Positions 1 to 9,249 are shown, counted from the stretch's first letter. The stretch: DNA of 64,000 nucleotides from Verrucomicrobiota bacterium (GCA_016871755.1 VHCJ01000001.1:206478-270477), one strand, 5' to 3'. Notes: generated by a model not told the origin, from the sequence alone. Numbers and translations: made by a program.

Positions 1-125
1 CATTCCTCGACCGACCTCGCTCCCCCAAGAGCCGGTGCCGCGTACGAAGCACCCACCCGGCGGCACGGTGCAACGCTGAAACTCGGGATCTGAATCCGAT
101 CCTCCGGAGCCCCTCCACGCTCGAC

Positions 126-161
126 TTGACCCCGCGTCCACTGAGTAATTACTGTAATTAC
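126..161 (+). promoter_or_regulatory. Operator/promoter of the mazEF-type pair
   Basis: Two copies of the self-complementary octamer GTAATTAC (145-152 and 154-161) flank a single T, making a 17-bp palindrome that ends at the base before the antitoxin ATG (162). A TTGACC hexamer at 126-131 is a possible -35, with -10-like AT-rich sequence inside the palindrome. The site stands out in a GC-rich flank. The likely role is an autoregulatory operator bound by the AbrB/MazE-type antitoxin; this is inference from position and symmetry. Confidence 0.65.
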
Positions 162-431
162 ATGAAAACCCAGACACTCAAGATTGTGCGGATCGGCAAT
201 TCACGGGGCGTCCGCCTGCCGGCCGCTTGGATTTCCCACTATCGCCTCGGAGAACGTGTCATCGCCGAGGCACACCCCAAAGGCCTGTGGCTCCGACCTG
301 CGTCCGATGCAGGCGCCTTGTCGTGGGAGGCGACCGCCCGAGCGATGGCCGCTGAGACTCGCACCCACGGCGATGAGTTCGCCGACCTCGAGGTTGCTGC
401 GACCGACGGCCTTGACTCCCTCGACCGATGA
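162..431 (+). CDS. mazE: AbrB/MazE-family antitoxin
   Basis: An 89-residue protein beginning MKTQTLKIVRIGNSRGVRLP, the typical swapped-hairpin AbrB/SpoVT/MazE DNA-binding motif (IGNSRGVRLP). The acidic C-terminal half is where MazE proteins wrap and neutralise the toxin. An upstream TTG in frame at 126 is ignored because ATG 162 gives the family-typical start and directly follows the palindromic operator. The stop overlaps the start of the next gene (ATGA), so the two are translationally coupled. It is expected to neutralise the toxin and repress its own promoter. Confidence 0.85.
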   Translation: MKTQTLKIVRIGNSRGVRLPAAWISHYRLGERVIAEAHPKGLWLRPASDAGALSWEATARAMAAETRTHGDEFADLEVAATDGLDSLDR

Positions 432-766
432 TCAGGGGCACGCCGTCACGTTACGGAGTTTATCTCGCCGCGCTTGATCCGACGATCGGAGGCAAACTTG
501 CCAAGGCTCGCCCGGTGGTCGTCGTCAGCCTTGATGCCCTCAATCGTCACCTCGAAACCGTGGTGGTGTGTCCGCTCACCACAAGTCTCCACCCCGCATG
601 GCGCACCCGGCTGCCGGTCACCTGCGCCGGCCAGTCGGCCGAGATCGCCGTCGATCAGATCCGCACGATCAGCACCCAGCGCCTGATGAAGAAGGTCGAC
701 ACCCTCTCCGCCAGTCACGCCGCCCAGCTTCGCGGCCTGCTGGCCGAAATGTACGCCGAGCCGTAA
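428..766 (+). CDS. mazF: MazF/PemK-family endoribonuclease toxin
   Basis: A 112-residue MazF/PemK-fold protein, likely a sequence-specific mRNA interferase. Family features are the N-terminal RYGVYLAALDPTIGGKLAKARP segment, with the basic residue and Pro of the KxRP loop, the core VVVCPLTT strand and the conserved VDQIRTIS strand. Length is normal for MazF and the gene looks intact. It overlaps the antitoxin by four bases. Gene order (antitoxin first) is the usual one. Its mRNA target motif cannot be read from sequence. Confidence 0.88.
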   Translation: MIRGTPSRYGVYLAALDPTIGGKLAKARPVVVVSLDALNRHLETVVVCPLTTSLHPAWRTRLPVTCAGQSAEIAVDQIRTISTQRLMKKVDTLSASHAAQLRGLLAEMYAEP

Positions 767-1135
767 GCCGCTGGAAACGCCGGCGAGGGTCAGGCTTTGC
801 TCCGTGACATCCGCCGACCGGCCTCTCCCCCCCCCCCCCCCCAAAAAAACCCCCCCCCCCCCCACCCCCCCCCCCCCCCCCCACAACCCCCCCCCCCCCC
901 CCCCCCCCCCCCCGCCCACCCCCCCCCCCCCCAAAAAAAAACCCGCGCCCCAACCGAAGCACCGACCCGACTGCAAAGTGCCCAGCCCGACCCTCGGGAT
1001 CTGCCGCTCGATCCACGCAGCCGCCGCATCGTTCTCCCCATCACCGAGTCGATCCACGCAGCGCCGCTTCACTCCACGTGACGTCCGCGCCGCCTACCCG
1101 CCGGTCGGGGCACCCCTACTCTTCCCCCACCCACC
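767..1135. other. Gene-free stretch with poly-C tract
   Basis: Between mazF and the DapA-family gene there is no credible gene. It contains the poly-C tract described separately and a 13-base sequence (TCGATCCACGCAG) occurring twice, near 1008 and 1050. Open frames through it encode only Gly-rich or Pro-rich low-complexity sequence and are artefacts of the homopolymer. Confidence 0.7.
827..944. repeat. Poly-C tract with A interruptions (probable artefact)
   Basis: About 118 bases made almost only of C, broken by A7 (843-849), A9 (933-941), a few single A and one G. No known genetic element looks like this. Long G/C homopolymers are typical of two-colour sequencing dark-cycle calls or a mis-joined contig. 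The window's right end (63951-63998) has the same texture. Confidence 0.8.
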
Positions 1136-2050
1136 ATGTCCTCCTCCTTCATGAACCCTGACCAGAACGTCTCCATCCTCGGCACGGCGGTCGTCCCGTG
1201 GACGCCCCGCTATGATTTCGACGAACCCGTCTTCCGCCGGCAAGTGCACCTGCTCGGGCGCACCCTGACCAAGCACCTCTACATCTTCGGCACCGCCGGC
1301 GAGGGGTACGCCGTGTCGGAGTCCCAATTCGACGAAGTCACCTGTTCCTTCTGGTCGAGTTCCCAGGAGGTGGGCGTCGTGCCGATGGTGGGGCTGATCT
1401 CACTGTCGCTGCCCACCATTCTCTCGCGCATCGAGCGGAGTCACGCTCTGGGGTTCCGGCGCTTCCAGCTTTCCCTCCCGTCCTGGGGTGCGCTCAACGA
1501 CCGCGAGGTCGACGTCTTCTTCGCCGAGACCTGCGGGCGCTTCCCGGACTGCGTCTTCCACCACTACAATCTGATGCGCACGAAGCGGCTGCTCACCTCC
1601 GTGGAGTACCGCCGCCTCGCCGACGCCCATCCCAACCTCATTGCGGTGAAGAACAGCACCTCGGACCCTGCGGTGATCGCGGACCTGATGACCCTCACGC
1701 CGCGGCTGCGCTTCTTCATCACGGAAATGGGTTATGCCATCGCGCGCCGCACGCACGACGTCGGCCTGCTGATCTCGCTGGCCTCGGTGAATCCGGGGCA
1801 GGCCCACGCCTTCGTGGCCGGCGACGACGCCCGCCGGACCGCCGATGTCGCCGACTTCGCCGCCATGGGCGCCACGCTCCGCGAACTCTCGACCGGCCGT
1901 TACCACATCGACGGCGCCTTCGACAAAATGCTGTACCGGATCTCCGACCGCTCGTTTCCGCTCCGCCTGCTCCCGCCGTACGCGAGCGCGACGGAGGACG
2001 ACTTCGAGCAGTTCCTCGGCGCCCTCCCGCCGCGCTGGCGCCTGGCGTGA
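1136..2050 (+). CDS. Dihydrodipicolinate synthase (DapA) family lyase
   Basis: A 304-residue TIM-barrel protein of the DapA/N-acetylneuraminate lyase family, which performs class I aldolase chemistry through a Schiff base on pyruvate or a related 2-oxo acid. The GTAGEG loop (about 52-57) corresponds to the family GTTGE motif, Tyr144 lies in HHYNLMR, and Lys172 in AVKNS is the expected Schiff-base lysine. It is not in a lysine operon and diverges from classical DapA, so a sugar-acid or other catabolic aldolase role is as likely as lysine synthesis. The start is preceded by a pyrimidine-rich leader, as elsewhere in the window. Substrate unknown. Confidence 0.75.
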   Translation: MSSSFMNPDQNVSILGTAVVPWTPRYDFDEPVFRRQVHLLGRTLTKHLYIFGTAGEGYAVSESQFDEVTCSFWSSSQEVGVVPMVGLISLSLPTILSRIERSHALGFRRFQLSLPSWGALNDREVDVFFAETCGRFPDCVFHHYNLMRTKRLLTSVEYRRLADAHPNLIAVKNSTSDPAVIADLMTLTPRLRFFITEMGYAIARRTHDVGLLISLASVNPGQAHAFVAGDDARRTADVADFAAMGATLRELSTGRYHIDGAFDKMLYRISDRSFPLRLLPPYASATEDDFEQFLGALPPRWRLA

Positions 2051-2083
2051 GCTGACGACGGGGAGAGGGTCCGCAACGGTCTT

Positions 2084-3258
<1,175 letters not shown>

Positions 3259-3365
3259 GCTTCGTCCTCTGTCGTCCGCCCCGCGGCTCTGACGCCACGC
3301 ATGGGAAGGCTGGCACCGCCCGCCGTCGACGTCGGGCTTTACTGCCGCGCCGCCTTGGCTTTTCG

Positions 3366-3947
3366 CTAACGCGACCCGGCCGCCGGCGTGCGGCGGACCA
3401 TCCGGAGGAGCGATTCCTCCGGGTTGAGCCGCGACACCTCGGCGAGGTCGAGCCAAGCGAGGGCGTGCGATTCGTCGCTCACCGCAAGCGGCGCATCGGC
3501 GGAGGCTTCAGACAGGAAGCGCACGTCGAAGTGGATGTGCGCGGGCTCCTGGCCGCGCGCCGGAATGCCGTGCGCATCAAGGTCGAAGATCTCCGCAGTC
3601 ACCAGTCGCACGTCAGCGAGGCCGCTCTCCTCCCGCGCCTCCCGCAGGGCCACCGCCGCCAGATCTTCCTCACCGTCGGCATGGCCGCCGAGCTGCAGCC
3701 ACTTGCCAAGCTTGCGGTGATGGGTGAGCAGCGTGCGGCGACGGGCGGGGTCGACGACCCAGGCTGAGCCCGTGAGGTGACCGTCCCGACACGTGCGCCA
3801 GAGGCAGTCGGGGTGCGCGTCGATGAACGCCAGCATGCGCCGCGCCGTCTCCGCCTGTTCCGCGGAGGGTGCCCGGTCCGCGTACGCGGCAATCAAGGCC
3901 CGCGCCGCCGCGGGCGAGCCGGTGGAGGCGTCAGCGCCAGAGTTCAT
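3366..3947 (-). CDS. Nudix hydrolase
   Basis: A 193-residue Nudix protein. The Nudix box is complete at about residues 88-110: G, five residues, E, seven residues, then REAREESGL. These proteins hydrolyse nucleoside diphosphates linked to other groups; the substrate is not evident. ATG 3947 is chosen over an in-frame start at 3995 because it limits overlap with the upstream gene to 17 bases. It sits directly behind the LOG-family gene (3931-4503) on the same strand, so the two are probably co-transcribed. Confidence 0.8.
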   Translation of the reverse strand: MNSGADASTGSPAAARALIAAYADRAPSAEQAETARRMLAFIDAHPDCLWRTCRDGHLTGSAWVVDPARRRTLLTHHRKLGKWLQLGGHADGEEDLAAVALREAREESGLADVRLVTAEIFDLDAHGIPARGQEPAHIHFDVRFLSEASADAPLAVSDESHALAWLDLAEVSRLNPEESLLRMVRRTPAAGSR

Positions 3948-4503
3948 CGGCCGTGAAGGGTCGGGGCGCTTCCAGCAGCGGCCAGATGTCATCAACGGTG
4001 TCGGCGACCGTGATCAGGTCCGACAGCCCGGGCGACTTGAACCGCTCCTCCACCATCCGCCCAAAGAAGCGCAGGAGGTCGTCGTAGAATCCATCCTGAT
4101 TCAGCAGCACCACCGGCTTCGGCAGCCGGTTGAGGTAGCGCAGCGTCATGACCTCCGTGAGTTCCTCGAGTGTGCCGATTCCGCCCGGCAGGGTGACGAA
4201 GCCGTGCGCCCGCTCCTCCATCAGCCGCTTGCGGTCGCGCATGGTCGTTACCGTGAGGAGTTCATCCGCCTCGTGGTACGCCAGTTCCCGCTCCTTCATG
4301 AATTCCGGGATCACCCCCACGACGTAGCCGCCGGTCTGCTTCACGCTCCGCGCCACCGAGCCCATCAGCCCCGCGTGACCGCCCCCGTAGACCAGCCCCC
4401 AGCCCCGCTCAACCATCCCCCGACCCAGTTGCTCCGCCGCGGAATAATACTTCGGATCCAGCGTACGGCTGGAGCCACAGTAGACGCAGAGGAGCTTGTG
4501 CAT
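3931..4503 (-). CDS. LOG family protein (TIGR00730, YvdD/lysine decarboxylase-like)
   Basis: A 190-residue Rossmann-fold protein of the LOG family, often mis-called lysine decarboxylase; characterised members are nucleoside 5'-monophosphate phosphoribohydrolases. The signature PGGIGTLEE is at about 106-114, preceded by the conserved RK pair (RDRK, 89-92), and the N-terminal CVYCGSS and VYGGGHAGLMG loops are intact. Length is normal. The 3' end overlaps the following Nudix gene by 17 bases. A role in nucleotide clean-up together with the Nudix enzyme is plausible but inferred. Confidence 0.85.
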   Translation of the reverse strand: MHKLLCVYCGSSRTLDPKYYSAAEQLGRGMVERGWGLVYGGGHAGLMGSVARSVKQTGGYVVGVIPEFMKERELAYHEADELLTVTTMRDRKRLMEERAHGFVTLPGGIGTLEELTEVMTLRYLNRLPKPVVLLNQDGFYDDLLRFFGRMVEERFKSPGLSDLITVADTVDDIWPLLEAPRPFTADELWR

Positions 4504-4681
4504 GGGCGGAATCGACGATGGGACCGCCCAATCGGAAAATCAATCCGCCGTCACCCGGCATGACCTGAACTGTCGCGAGTGCCCTTGAACTCGGGGTCAT
4601 GCCGCCCTCCTGCAGCGGCCCCGGCACGCGAGTCCGCGGGCCATGCGATCAGGGAGCGTCCTGCAGTTGAAGCGGTAGCCG

Positions 4682-5011
4682 TCAGACCACTTCCACCAAA
4701 CGGCTGCCCTGGCTGACCAACTGCACAATGCCGGCTAGGCGCGGCTCGAGCCACGCCCGGAGCGCCCGGGTCGATGCATTGCCCACGCGCAGCCAGACCA
4801 CGGTCGGGCCGGCGCGCGTTTGCTGGGAACGCACCGCAAAGTCCTCGTCCTTTGTGAAGATCACCGCGCTCGTTTGCAGCGCATACGCCCAAATCGCGCT
4901 GTCCCGCGCTTCCCTCAAGCCGACCTCCCGCACCGCCTTCGCCTCATGTCCCTGCTCCCGGAGCCAGATCGCCAACGCGGGCGGCAGTTGGGCATCGATC
5001 AGGATCCTCAT
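4682..5011 (-). CDS. DUF5615 PIN-like protein, probable toxin
   Basis: A 109-residue protein beginning MRILIDAQLPPALAIWLREQ, typical of DUF5615 proteins with a PIN-like fold. Acidic residues suited to metal binding are Asp6 and the KDEDF motif (Asp55, Asp57), though the full PIN set is not obvious. It overlaps the DUF433 gene upstream by four bases (ATGA), the standard arrangement of DUF433/DUF5615 pairs that are regarded as a VapBC-like toxin-antitoxin class. RNase activity is inferred from the fold. Confidence 0.75.
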   Translation of the reverse strand: MRILIDAQLPPALAIWLREQGHEAKAVREVGLREARDSAIWAYALQTSAVIFTKDEDFAVRSQQTRAGPTVVWLRVGNASTRALRAWLEPRLAGIVQLVSQGSRLVEVV

Positions 5012-5235
5012 CTCGCCAGCGAAAGAACGGCGTGATCAACTTGGGTCGCCGCGTACTCCAAGCACGCCCGGATGTCGCCGGTTTCCAAGTCCGGAAAGTC
5101 CTCCAGAATCGTCTGCTCGGATTCCCCGGCCGCCAGCATGTCGAGCACATCCTTGACGCGAATGCGCATGCCCCGAACACAAGGCCGACCGCCGCACTGA
5201 TTCGGGTCAAAGGTGATTCGGTGCAGCTGACTCAT
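5008..5235 (-). CDS. DUF433 protein, probable antitoxin
   Basis: A 75-residue DUF433 protein: an N-terminal strand (ITFDPNQCGGRPCVRG) followed by a winged-helix-like helical segment (VKDVLDMLAAGESEQTILEDFPDL). The GGRPCVRG turn is diagnostic. It is first in a two-gene unit with the DUF5615 protein, with a four-base overlap. The expected function is toxin neutralisation and autoregulation, inferred from family context. Confidence 0.8.
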   Translation of the reverse strand: MSQLHRITFDPNQCGGRPCVRGMRIRVKDVLDMLAAGESEQTILEDFPDLETGDIRACLEYAATQVDHAVLSLAR

Positions 5236-5488
5236 GCCAAGATGCTACAGCGGGCCACGGCGGCTGCAAGTCCGCCCTAGCAACCGGCGAAGCGTTCCCT
5301 TCCGCCGCATCCCTCCGCGAAGGCTGGCCCGCAGCCATGAGGCCGCCGCACCGGGGACGGCAGGCGGTACCGACGATCGACCCCAGGCACGTCACGTTTC
5401 CCCGTCGCGTCAGGCGGTCGCGAACGGCCTGTGCATGCCACCCGTGCACCGCGAGCCTCGTCGCCGTGAGATGCACCGTTTGGGTTGC

Positions 5489-5513
5489 GATGAGACTAAC
5501 TCTCATTCTCATC
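5489..5513. promoter_or_regulatory. Fur-box-like palindrome upstream of phnD
   Basis: ATGAGA-ctaac-TCTCAT (5490-5506) is a 17-bp inverted repeat with a further TCTCATC half-site to 5513. Written in the 7-1-7 form TGAGACT-A-ACTCTCA (5491-5505) it agrees with TGATAAT-N-ATTATCA at 10 of 14 positions and resembles the GAGAAT-type Fur boxes of proteobacteria. It ends seven bases before the chosen phnD start, a classic repressor position. Assignment to Fur rather than another Fur-superfamily regulator is inference. Confidence 0.5.
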
Positions 5514-5519
5514 TGGGAA

Positions 5520-6410
5520 ATGAGCTTTCGTGCATGGGTAACGGCGGTTTTCTGGGCGACCCTCGGCCTTGCAACGGCGCACGCTCGTCTGTCGGTCGGA
5601 GAACTGGTGGTGGCGCTCAAGCCGGACAAGAATCCCGATGCCATGCTGGCGGAGCAGCGGGCGCTGGAGGGATTCCTCAGCGAGCGGCTCGGGGGCAAGG
5701 TCCGGGTCATCGTCCCGCTGTCCACCGCAGTGATCGTGGAAGGCTTTGCCAACGGCACGATCGATCTCGGCTACCTGTCGGCCACGGACTTGGCGCGGAT
5801 TCGCACGCAGGGGAGCGCCACGCTGCTGCTCGCCGGGGAATTCGCCGGCGGCAAGACCAGCTACCGGAGCTACTGGCTGACGCTGCGTGACAAGCCTTAC
5901 ACCGCCATCGACCAACTGCGGGGCAAGCCGGTGGCCTTCGCCAGCCGCACCAGCACGTCCGGCTTCCTGATCCCGCTCCTCGATCTGCACCAGCGCGGGC
6001 TGGTGGGTGACGACGCGGCCCTCGAGCCGTTCTTCGGCAAGGGCAACGTCCTCTTCGGCGTCGGGTACGTCTCCGCGGTCGAGCGCGTGCTCTCCGGCGA
6101 CGCCGAGGCCGCGGCGGTGAGCGACTACGTGTTCGATCAGGACAAGCACCTGAGCGCCGAGCAGCGCGCCCGGCTGCGGGTACTGCAGAGTCAGGGACCG
6201 GTCCCGAGCCATGTCCTCGCCGTGCGCGCCACGCTGCCAGCCGCCGACCAAGACACGGTGCGCGCCGCGCTGCTGGCGCTGAACGAGACCCCGCACACGA
6301 CGCTGCGCGACCGCGTCTTCACGACGAAGCTCGTGCCCGTCCCGGCCGACGAGCACCTCCGTCCGCTCGCGGCGGCGCTGCCGCTCGCCCAGCGCGCCCT
6401 CGCCCGGTGA
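5520..6410 (+). CDS. phnD: PhnD-type ABC transporter substrate-binding protein
   Basis: A 296-residue periplasmic binding protein of the phosphate/phosphite/phosphonate (PhnD) family. ATG 5520 gives a clean signal peptide (MSFRAWVTAVFWATLGLATA, predicted cleavage after AHA); in-frame upstream starts at 5490 and 5337 would put the Fur-like palindrome inside the coding region and lack a sensible signal peptide. Conserved segments include the LVVALKPDKNP opening strand, IDLGYLSATDLARI and VAFASRTSTSGFLIP, the Ser/Thr-rich ligand loop. It is first of a phnD-phnC-phnE operon with short overlaps. The Fur-box-like operator raises the possibility of a metal-linked ligand rather than phosphonate. Confidence 0.78.
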   Translation: MSFRAWVTAVFWATLGLATAHARLSVGELVVALKPDKNPDAMLAEQRALEGFLSERLGGKVRVIVPLSTAVIVEGFANGTIDLGYLSATDLARIRTQGSATLLLAGEFAGGKTSYRSYWLTLRDKPYTAIDQLRGKPVAFASRTSTSGFLIPLLDLHQRGLVGDDAALEPFFGKGNVLFGVGYVSAVERVLSGDAEAAAVSDYVFDQDKHLSAEQRARLRVLQSQGPVPSHVLAVRATLPAADQDTVRAALLALNETPHTTLRDRVFTTKLVPVPADEHLRPLAAALPLAQRALAR

Positions 6411-7270
6411 ACCGCCGCGCTTCCCCGACCTCCCCGGCTGCGGACGCGGGCTCCGCCGCGACGCACACCCCGGCCCCAACCTCCACCGCAAGCGCGGCGT
6501 CGTTCGCCAGCGTGCCCTCGGCCGCGGTGCCTTCCGCAGCGGCGGCGTCCACGCGCGCCACGGCCCGTTCCGACGACGCGCACATCCTGGTTTCCGGTCT
6601 CGGCGTCCGTCGCGCGGAGCGCTGGCTCTTCCACGATCTGACTCTCACCGTCCCTCGCGGTGCCTTCGTCGCGATCGTCGGCCCCTCCGGCGCCGGGAAA
6701 TCCACGCTGCTCGCCTGCCTCGCCGGCGCGCTGGCTCCGGGCGAGGGCGAAATCCGGTTCCGCGAACGCAGCGGGCGCCTCGTCGCACCGGAGCACTGCC
6801 GCCCCCGGATCGGCTGCGTCTTCCAGCGGTTGCTGCTGGTGGAAAACAGCAGCGTCCTCGCCAACGTGCTCTGCGGACGGCTTGGTCGGCACCGTTGGTG
6901 GCAAACGCTCTTCGGGGCGCCCCGGGCCGAGCGCGAGGCGGCCTTCGCCATCGTGGCCGACCTCGGACTCGCCCCCCACACGCACCGCTGGGTTGCGGAA
7001 CTGTCCGGCGGCGAACAGCAGCGCACCGCGATCGCGCGGGCACTGTTCCAGGAACCCGACCTCTACCTCGCCGACGAACCGATCTCGAATCTCGACACCT
7101 ACCTCACCGGCCGCGTGCTCGGCCGACTGCGGCAGGAGGCCGCGCAGCAGGGCCGGACCGTCTTCTGCGTGCTGCATGATCCCACCTTGGTGGATCGCTT
7201 CGCCGACCTCGTGGTCAGCATCGATCCCACCGACCCGCACGGGTGGCGCGTCCGCCCGGTCCGCCGATGA
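6407..7270 (+). CDS. phnC: PhnC-type ABC transporter ATPase
   Basis: A 287-residue ATPase starting at GTG 6407 and overlapping phnD by four bases. Walker A GPSGAGKST is at about 92-100, followed by a Q-loop (CVFQRLL), signature LSGGEQQR, Walker B LYLADEP and the switch histidine in CVLHD. The first 57 residues are an unusual Ala/Ser/Thr/Pro-rich extension absent from PhnC proteins, so the true start may lie downstream. It energises uptake through the partner permease. Confidence 0.85.
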   Translation: MNRRASPTSPAADAGSAATHTPAPTSTASAASFASVPSAAVPSAAAASTRATARSDDAHILVSGLGVRRAERWLFHDLTLTVPRGAFVAIVGPSGAGKSTLLACLAGALAPGEGEIRFRERSGRLVAPEHCRPRIGCVFQRLLLVENSSVLANVLCGRLGRHRWWQTLFGAPRAEREAAFAIVADLGLAPHTHRWVAELSGGEQQRTAIARALFQEPDLYLADEPISNLDTYLTGRVLGRLRQEAAQQGRTVFCVLHDPTLVDRFADLVVSIDPTDPHGWRVRPVRR

Positions 7271-8238
7271 AGCCGCCCGCTCCCCGCTCCGGCTCACCGG
7301 CCACACCCGCGCCCACCCCGTCGCCCGCGCCCTCGCCGCCGCGGCCACGATCGGAACCGCACTCGCAGTCGCAGACACCGCCCAACACACAACCCCACGC
7401 ACAACCGCCGCCGCCCGCGCAGCCGCCCGCGCCGGCGCCGGTGTTTCCGGAGCTGCCGTGGTATCGGTGCCTGGACGCGCTCAGTGTCACGCTGCTGCTC
7501 TTCGGTCTGGCGATCTTCTTCTCGCTGCCGACGCTCCGTGGGTCCGGGCGTGATCTCGACTACTGGGAGAACGCCCGGCGTTTCCTCGCGCGTTTCTTCC
7601 CGCCGGATTTCTCGGTGACACCGCAGGTGCTGACCGCGCTCGCCGAGACGGCGCAGATCGCGGTCCTCGCGACCGCCGGAGCGCTGGTGCTCTCGTTTCC
7701 GCTCGGACTCGCCGGGGCGCGCACCCTCTCGCCCCGGTGGTTGGTCACGCTGGCACGCCTCGCCCTGAACGTCACGCGCACCGTCCCGAGCCTGCTGTGG
7801 GCGCTGATCGCAGTGGCAATCGTCGGCGCGAATCCGCTGGCGGGCGTGCTGGGGCTGACCGCCTACAGCGTGGGGTACCTCGGGAAGTTCTTCAGTGATG
7901 CCTTTGAGTCGGTCGACCTCGACGTGGCGCGGGGCCTGCGCGCGATCGGGGCGAGCCGGATTCAGGCGTTCCAGCACGGTGTGTGGCCCCACACGCGGCC
8001 GCTGATCTGGAGCTACGCACTGTGGATGCTTGAGTACAACCTGCGCTCCGCCGCCATCATCGGCTACGTCGGCGCGGGCGGCTTGGGCGTACTGCTCCAC
8101 GGCTACCAAGAATACCACGCGTGGGACCGCTTCTGTGCCGTGCTCGTCTTCATCCTCGGCCTCGTCACGGTGCTCGACCTGCTCGGCGAGTGGGTGCGAC
8201 GCAAGGTGACGAAGCGCGCCGCGCGCGCGCCGGCGTAG
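7267..8238 (+). CDS. phnE: PhnE-type ABC transporter permease
   Basis: A 323-residue inner-membrane permease. ATG 7267 overlaps the phnC stop (ATGA). The first 60 or so residues are Pro-rich and probably cytoplasmic; then come hydrophobic segments and the EAA-type coupling loop LDVARGLRAIGASRIQAFQ, followed by the conserved IGYVGAGGLG. The long proline tract parallels the odd N-terminal extension of the ATPase partner. With PhnD and PhnC it completes a three-part importer. gluQ follows after about 110 bases and may be separately expressed. Confidence 0.85.
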   Translation: MKPPAPRSGSPATPAPTPSPAPSPPRPRSEPHSQSQTPPNTQPHAQPPPPAQPPAPAPVFPELPWYRCLDALSVTLLLFGLAIFFSLPTLRGSGRDLDYWENARRFLARFFPPDFSVTPQVLTALAETAQIAVLATAGALVLSFPLGLAGARTLSPRWLVTLARLALNVTRTVPSLLWALIAVAIVGANPLAGVLGLTAYSVGYLGKFFSDAFESVDLDVARGLRAIGASRIQAFQHGVWPHTRPLIWSYALWMLEYNLRSAAIIGYVGAGGLGVLLHGYQEYHAWDRFCAVLVFILGLVTVLDLLGEWVRRKVTKRAARAPA

Positions 8239-8349
8239 GTCCCCAACGGCGGAGCGACGCCTTTACAATCCCGGGCAACGTGCGACAAGGAACGGACGCA
8301 GCGGAGTCGCTCCGGTTGCACGACCGCGCCCCCTCCGCCACCGTTTTCC

Positions 8350-9249
8350 ATGTCCGCACCCTCGATCGATCCGCCTCCCGCGCCCCGCCCGCCCTGCGGT
8401 CGGCTGGCGCCGTCGCCGACGGGGCTGCTGCACGTCGGACACGCGAGGACGTTCTGGATCGCGGCGCAACGCGCGCGGGCGGCCGGCGGGACGCTCCGGC
8501 TGCGCAACGACGACCTTGACCGCGCGCGGTGCCGCCCGGAGTTCGTCGCGGCGATGGTCGAGGATCTCCGCTGGCTGGGACTCGCGTGGGACGGCCCGAT
8601 GATTTCCCAGAGCGAGCGACTCCCGCTCTACCGCGCCGCCCTGCGGCGCCTCCACGCCGCGGGCGCGATCTTTCCCTGCACCCGCTCACGACGCGACGTC
8701 CTTGCGGCCGCCGGAGCACCGCACGAAGGCGCGGGCGAGGACGACGAGCCCCTCTACCCGCGGGCGTTTCGGCCCGCGGAAGGCGAGGCCCTGCCTCCGC
8801 TGGGAGACCCTGTGACCGTGAACTGGCGGTTCCGCGTGCCGGATGACGAGGACGTCTCGTTCGTAGATGAGAACCTCGGACGCCAGACCGCACGGACCGG
8901 GCGGGACTTCGGCGACTTCCTCGTCTGGCGCAAGGACGACGTGCCCAGCTATCAACTCGCGACGGTGGTGGACGACGCGCTGCTTGGCGTGACCGAGGTG
9001 GTGCGCGGTGCCGACCTCGTGCGCTCGACCTTTCGGCAGTTGCTCCTCTTCCGCGCGCTGGGCTGGACCCCGCCGACGTTCTTCCACGCGGAGCTCGTCA
9101 CCGACGACCGCGGCGTGCGCCTCGCGAAGCGCCACGACGCCCTCAGCCTCCGCGCGCTGCGGGAGTCGGGGCGCTCACCCGAATCCGTGATCGCCTCCTT
9201 TGGCCCGGCCCCGGCGCTTGCCAATCGGCCGACGCCACCCGCAGCCTGA
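8350..9249 (+). CDS. gluQ: Glutamyl-Q tRNA(Asp) synthetase
   Basis: A 299-residue truncated glutamyl-tRNA synthetase paralog without an anticodon-binding domain. It has RLAPSPTGLLHVGHARTFW (class I HIGH motif as HVGH) and LAKRHDALSL at the KMSKS position, plus LRNDDLDRARCRPEF where GluRS has RIEDTD. GluQRS attaches glutamate to queuosine at the wobble position of tRNA(Asp). Length and the absent C-terminal domain fit. The leader before ATG is pyrimidine-rich. The function implies a queuosine pathway elsewhere in the genome. Confidence 0.88.
   Translation: MSAPSIDPPPAPRPPCGRLAPSPTGLLHVGHARTFWIAAQRARAAGGTLRLRNDDLDRARCRPEFVAAMVEDLRWLGLAWDGPMISQSERLPLYRAALRRLHAAGAIFPCTRSRRDVLAAAGAPHEGAGEDDEPLYPRAFRPAEGEALPPLGDPVTVNWRFRVPDDEDVSFVDENLGRQTARTGRDFGDFLVWRKDDVPSYQLATVVDDALLGVTEVVRGADLVRSTFRQLLLFRALGWTPPTFFHAELVTDDRGVRLAKRHDALSLRALRESGRSPESVIASFGPAPALANRPTPPAA

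Noticed and set aside
446..1072. Gly-rich and Pro-rich open frames on both strands
   Set aside because: They are translations of the poly-C tract and antisense of mazF; no codon structure outside the homopolymer.
3931..4503. Lysine decarboxylase function
   Set aside because: The PGGxGTxxE motif belongs to LOG-type phosphoribohydrolases, not PLP decarboxylases.
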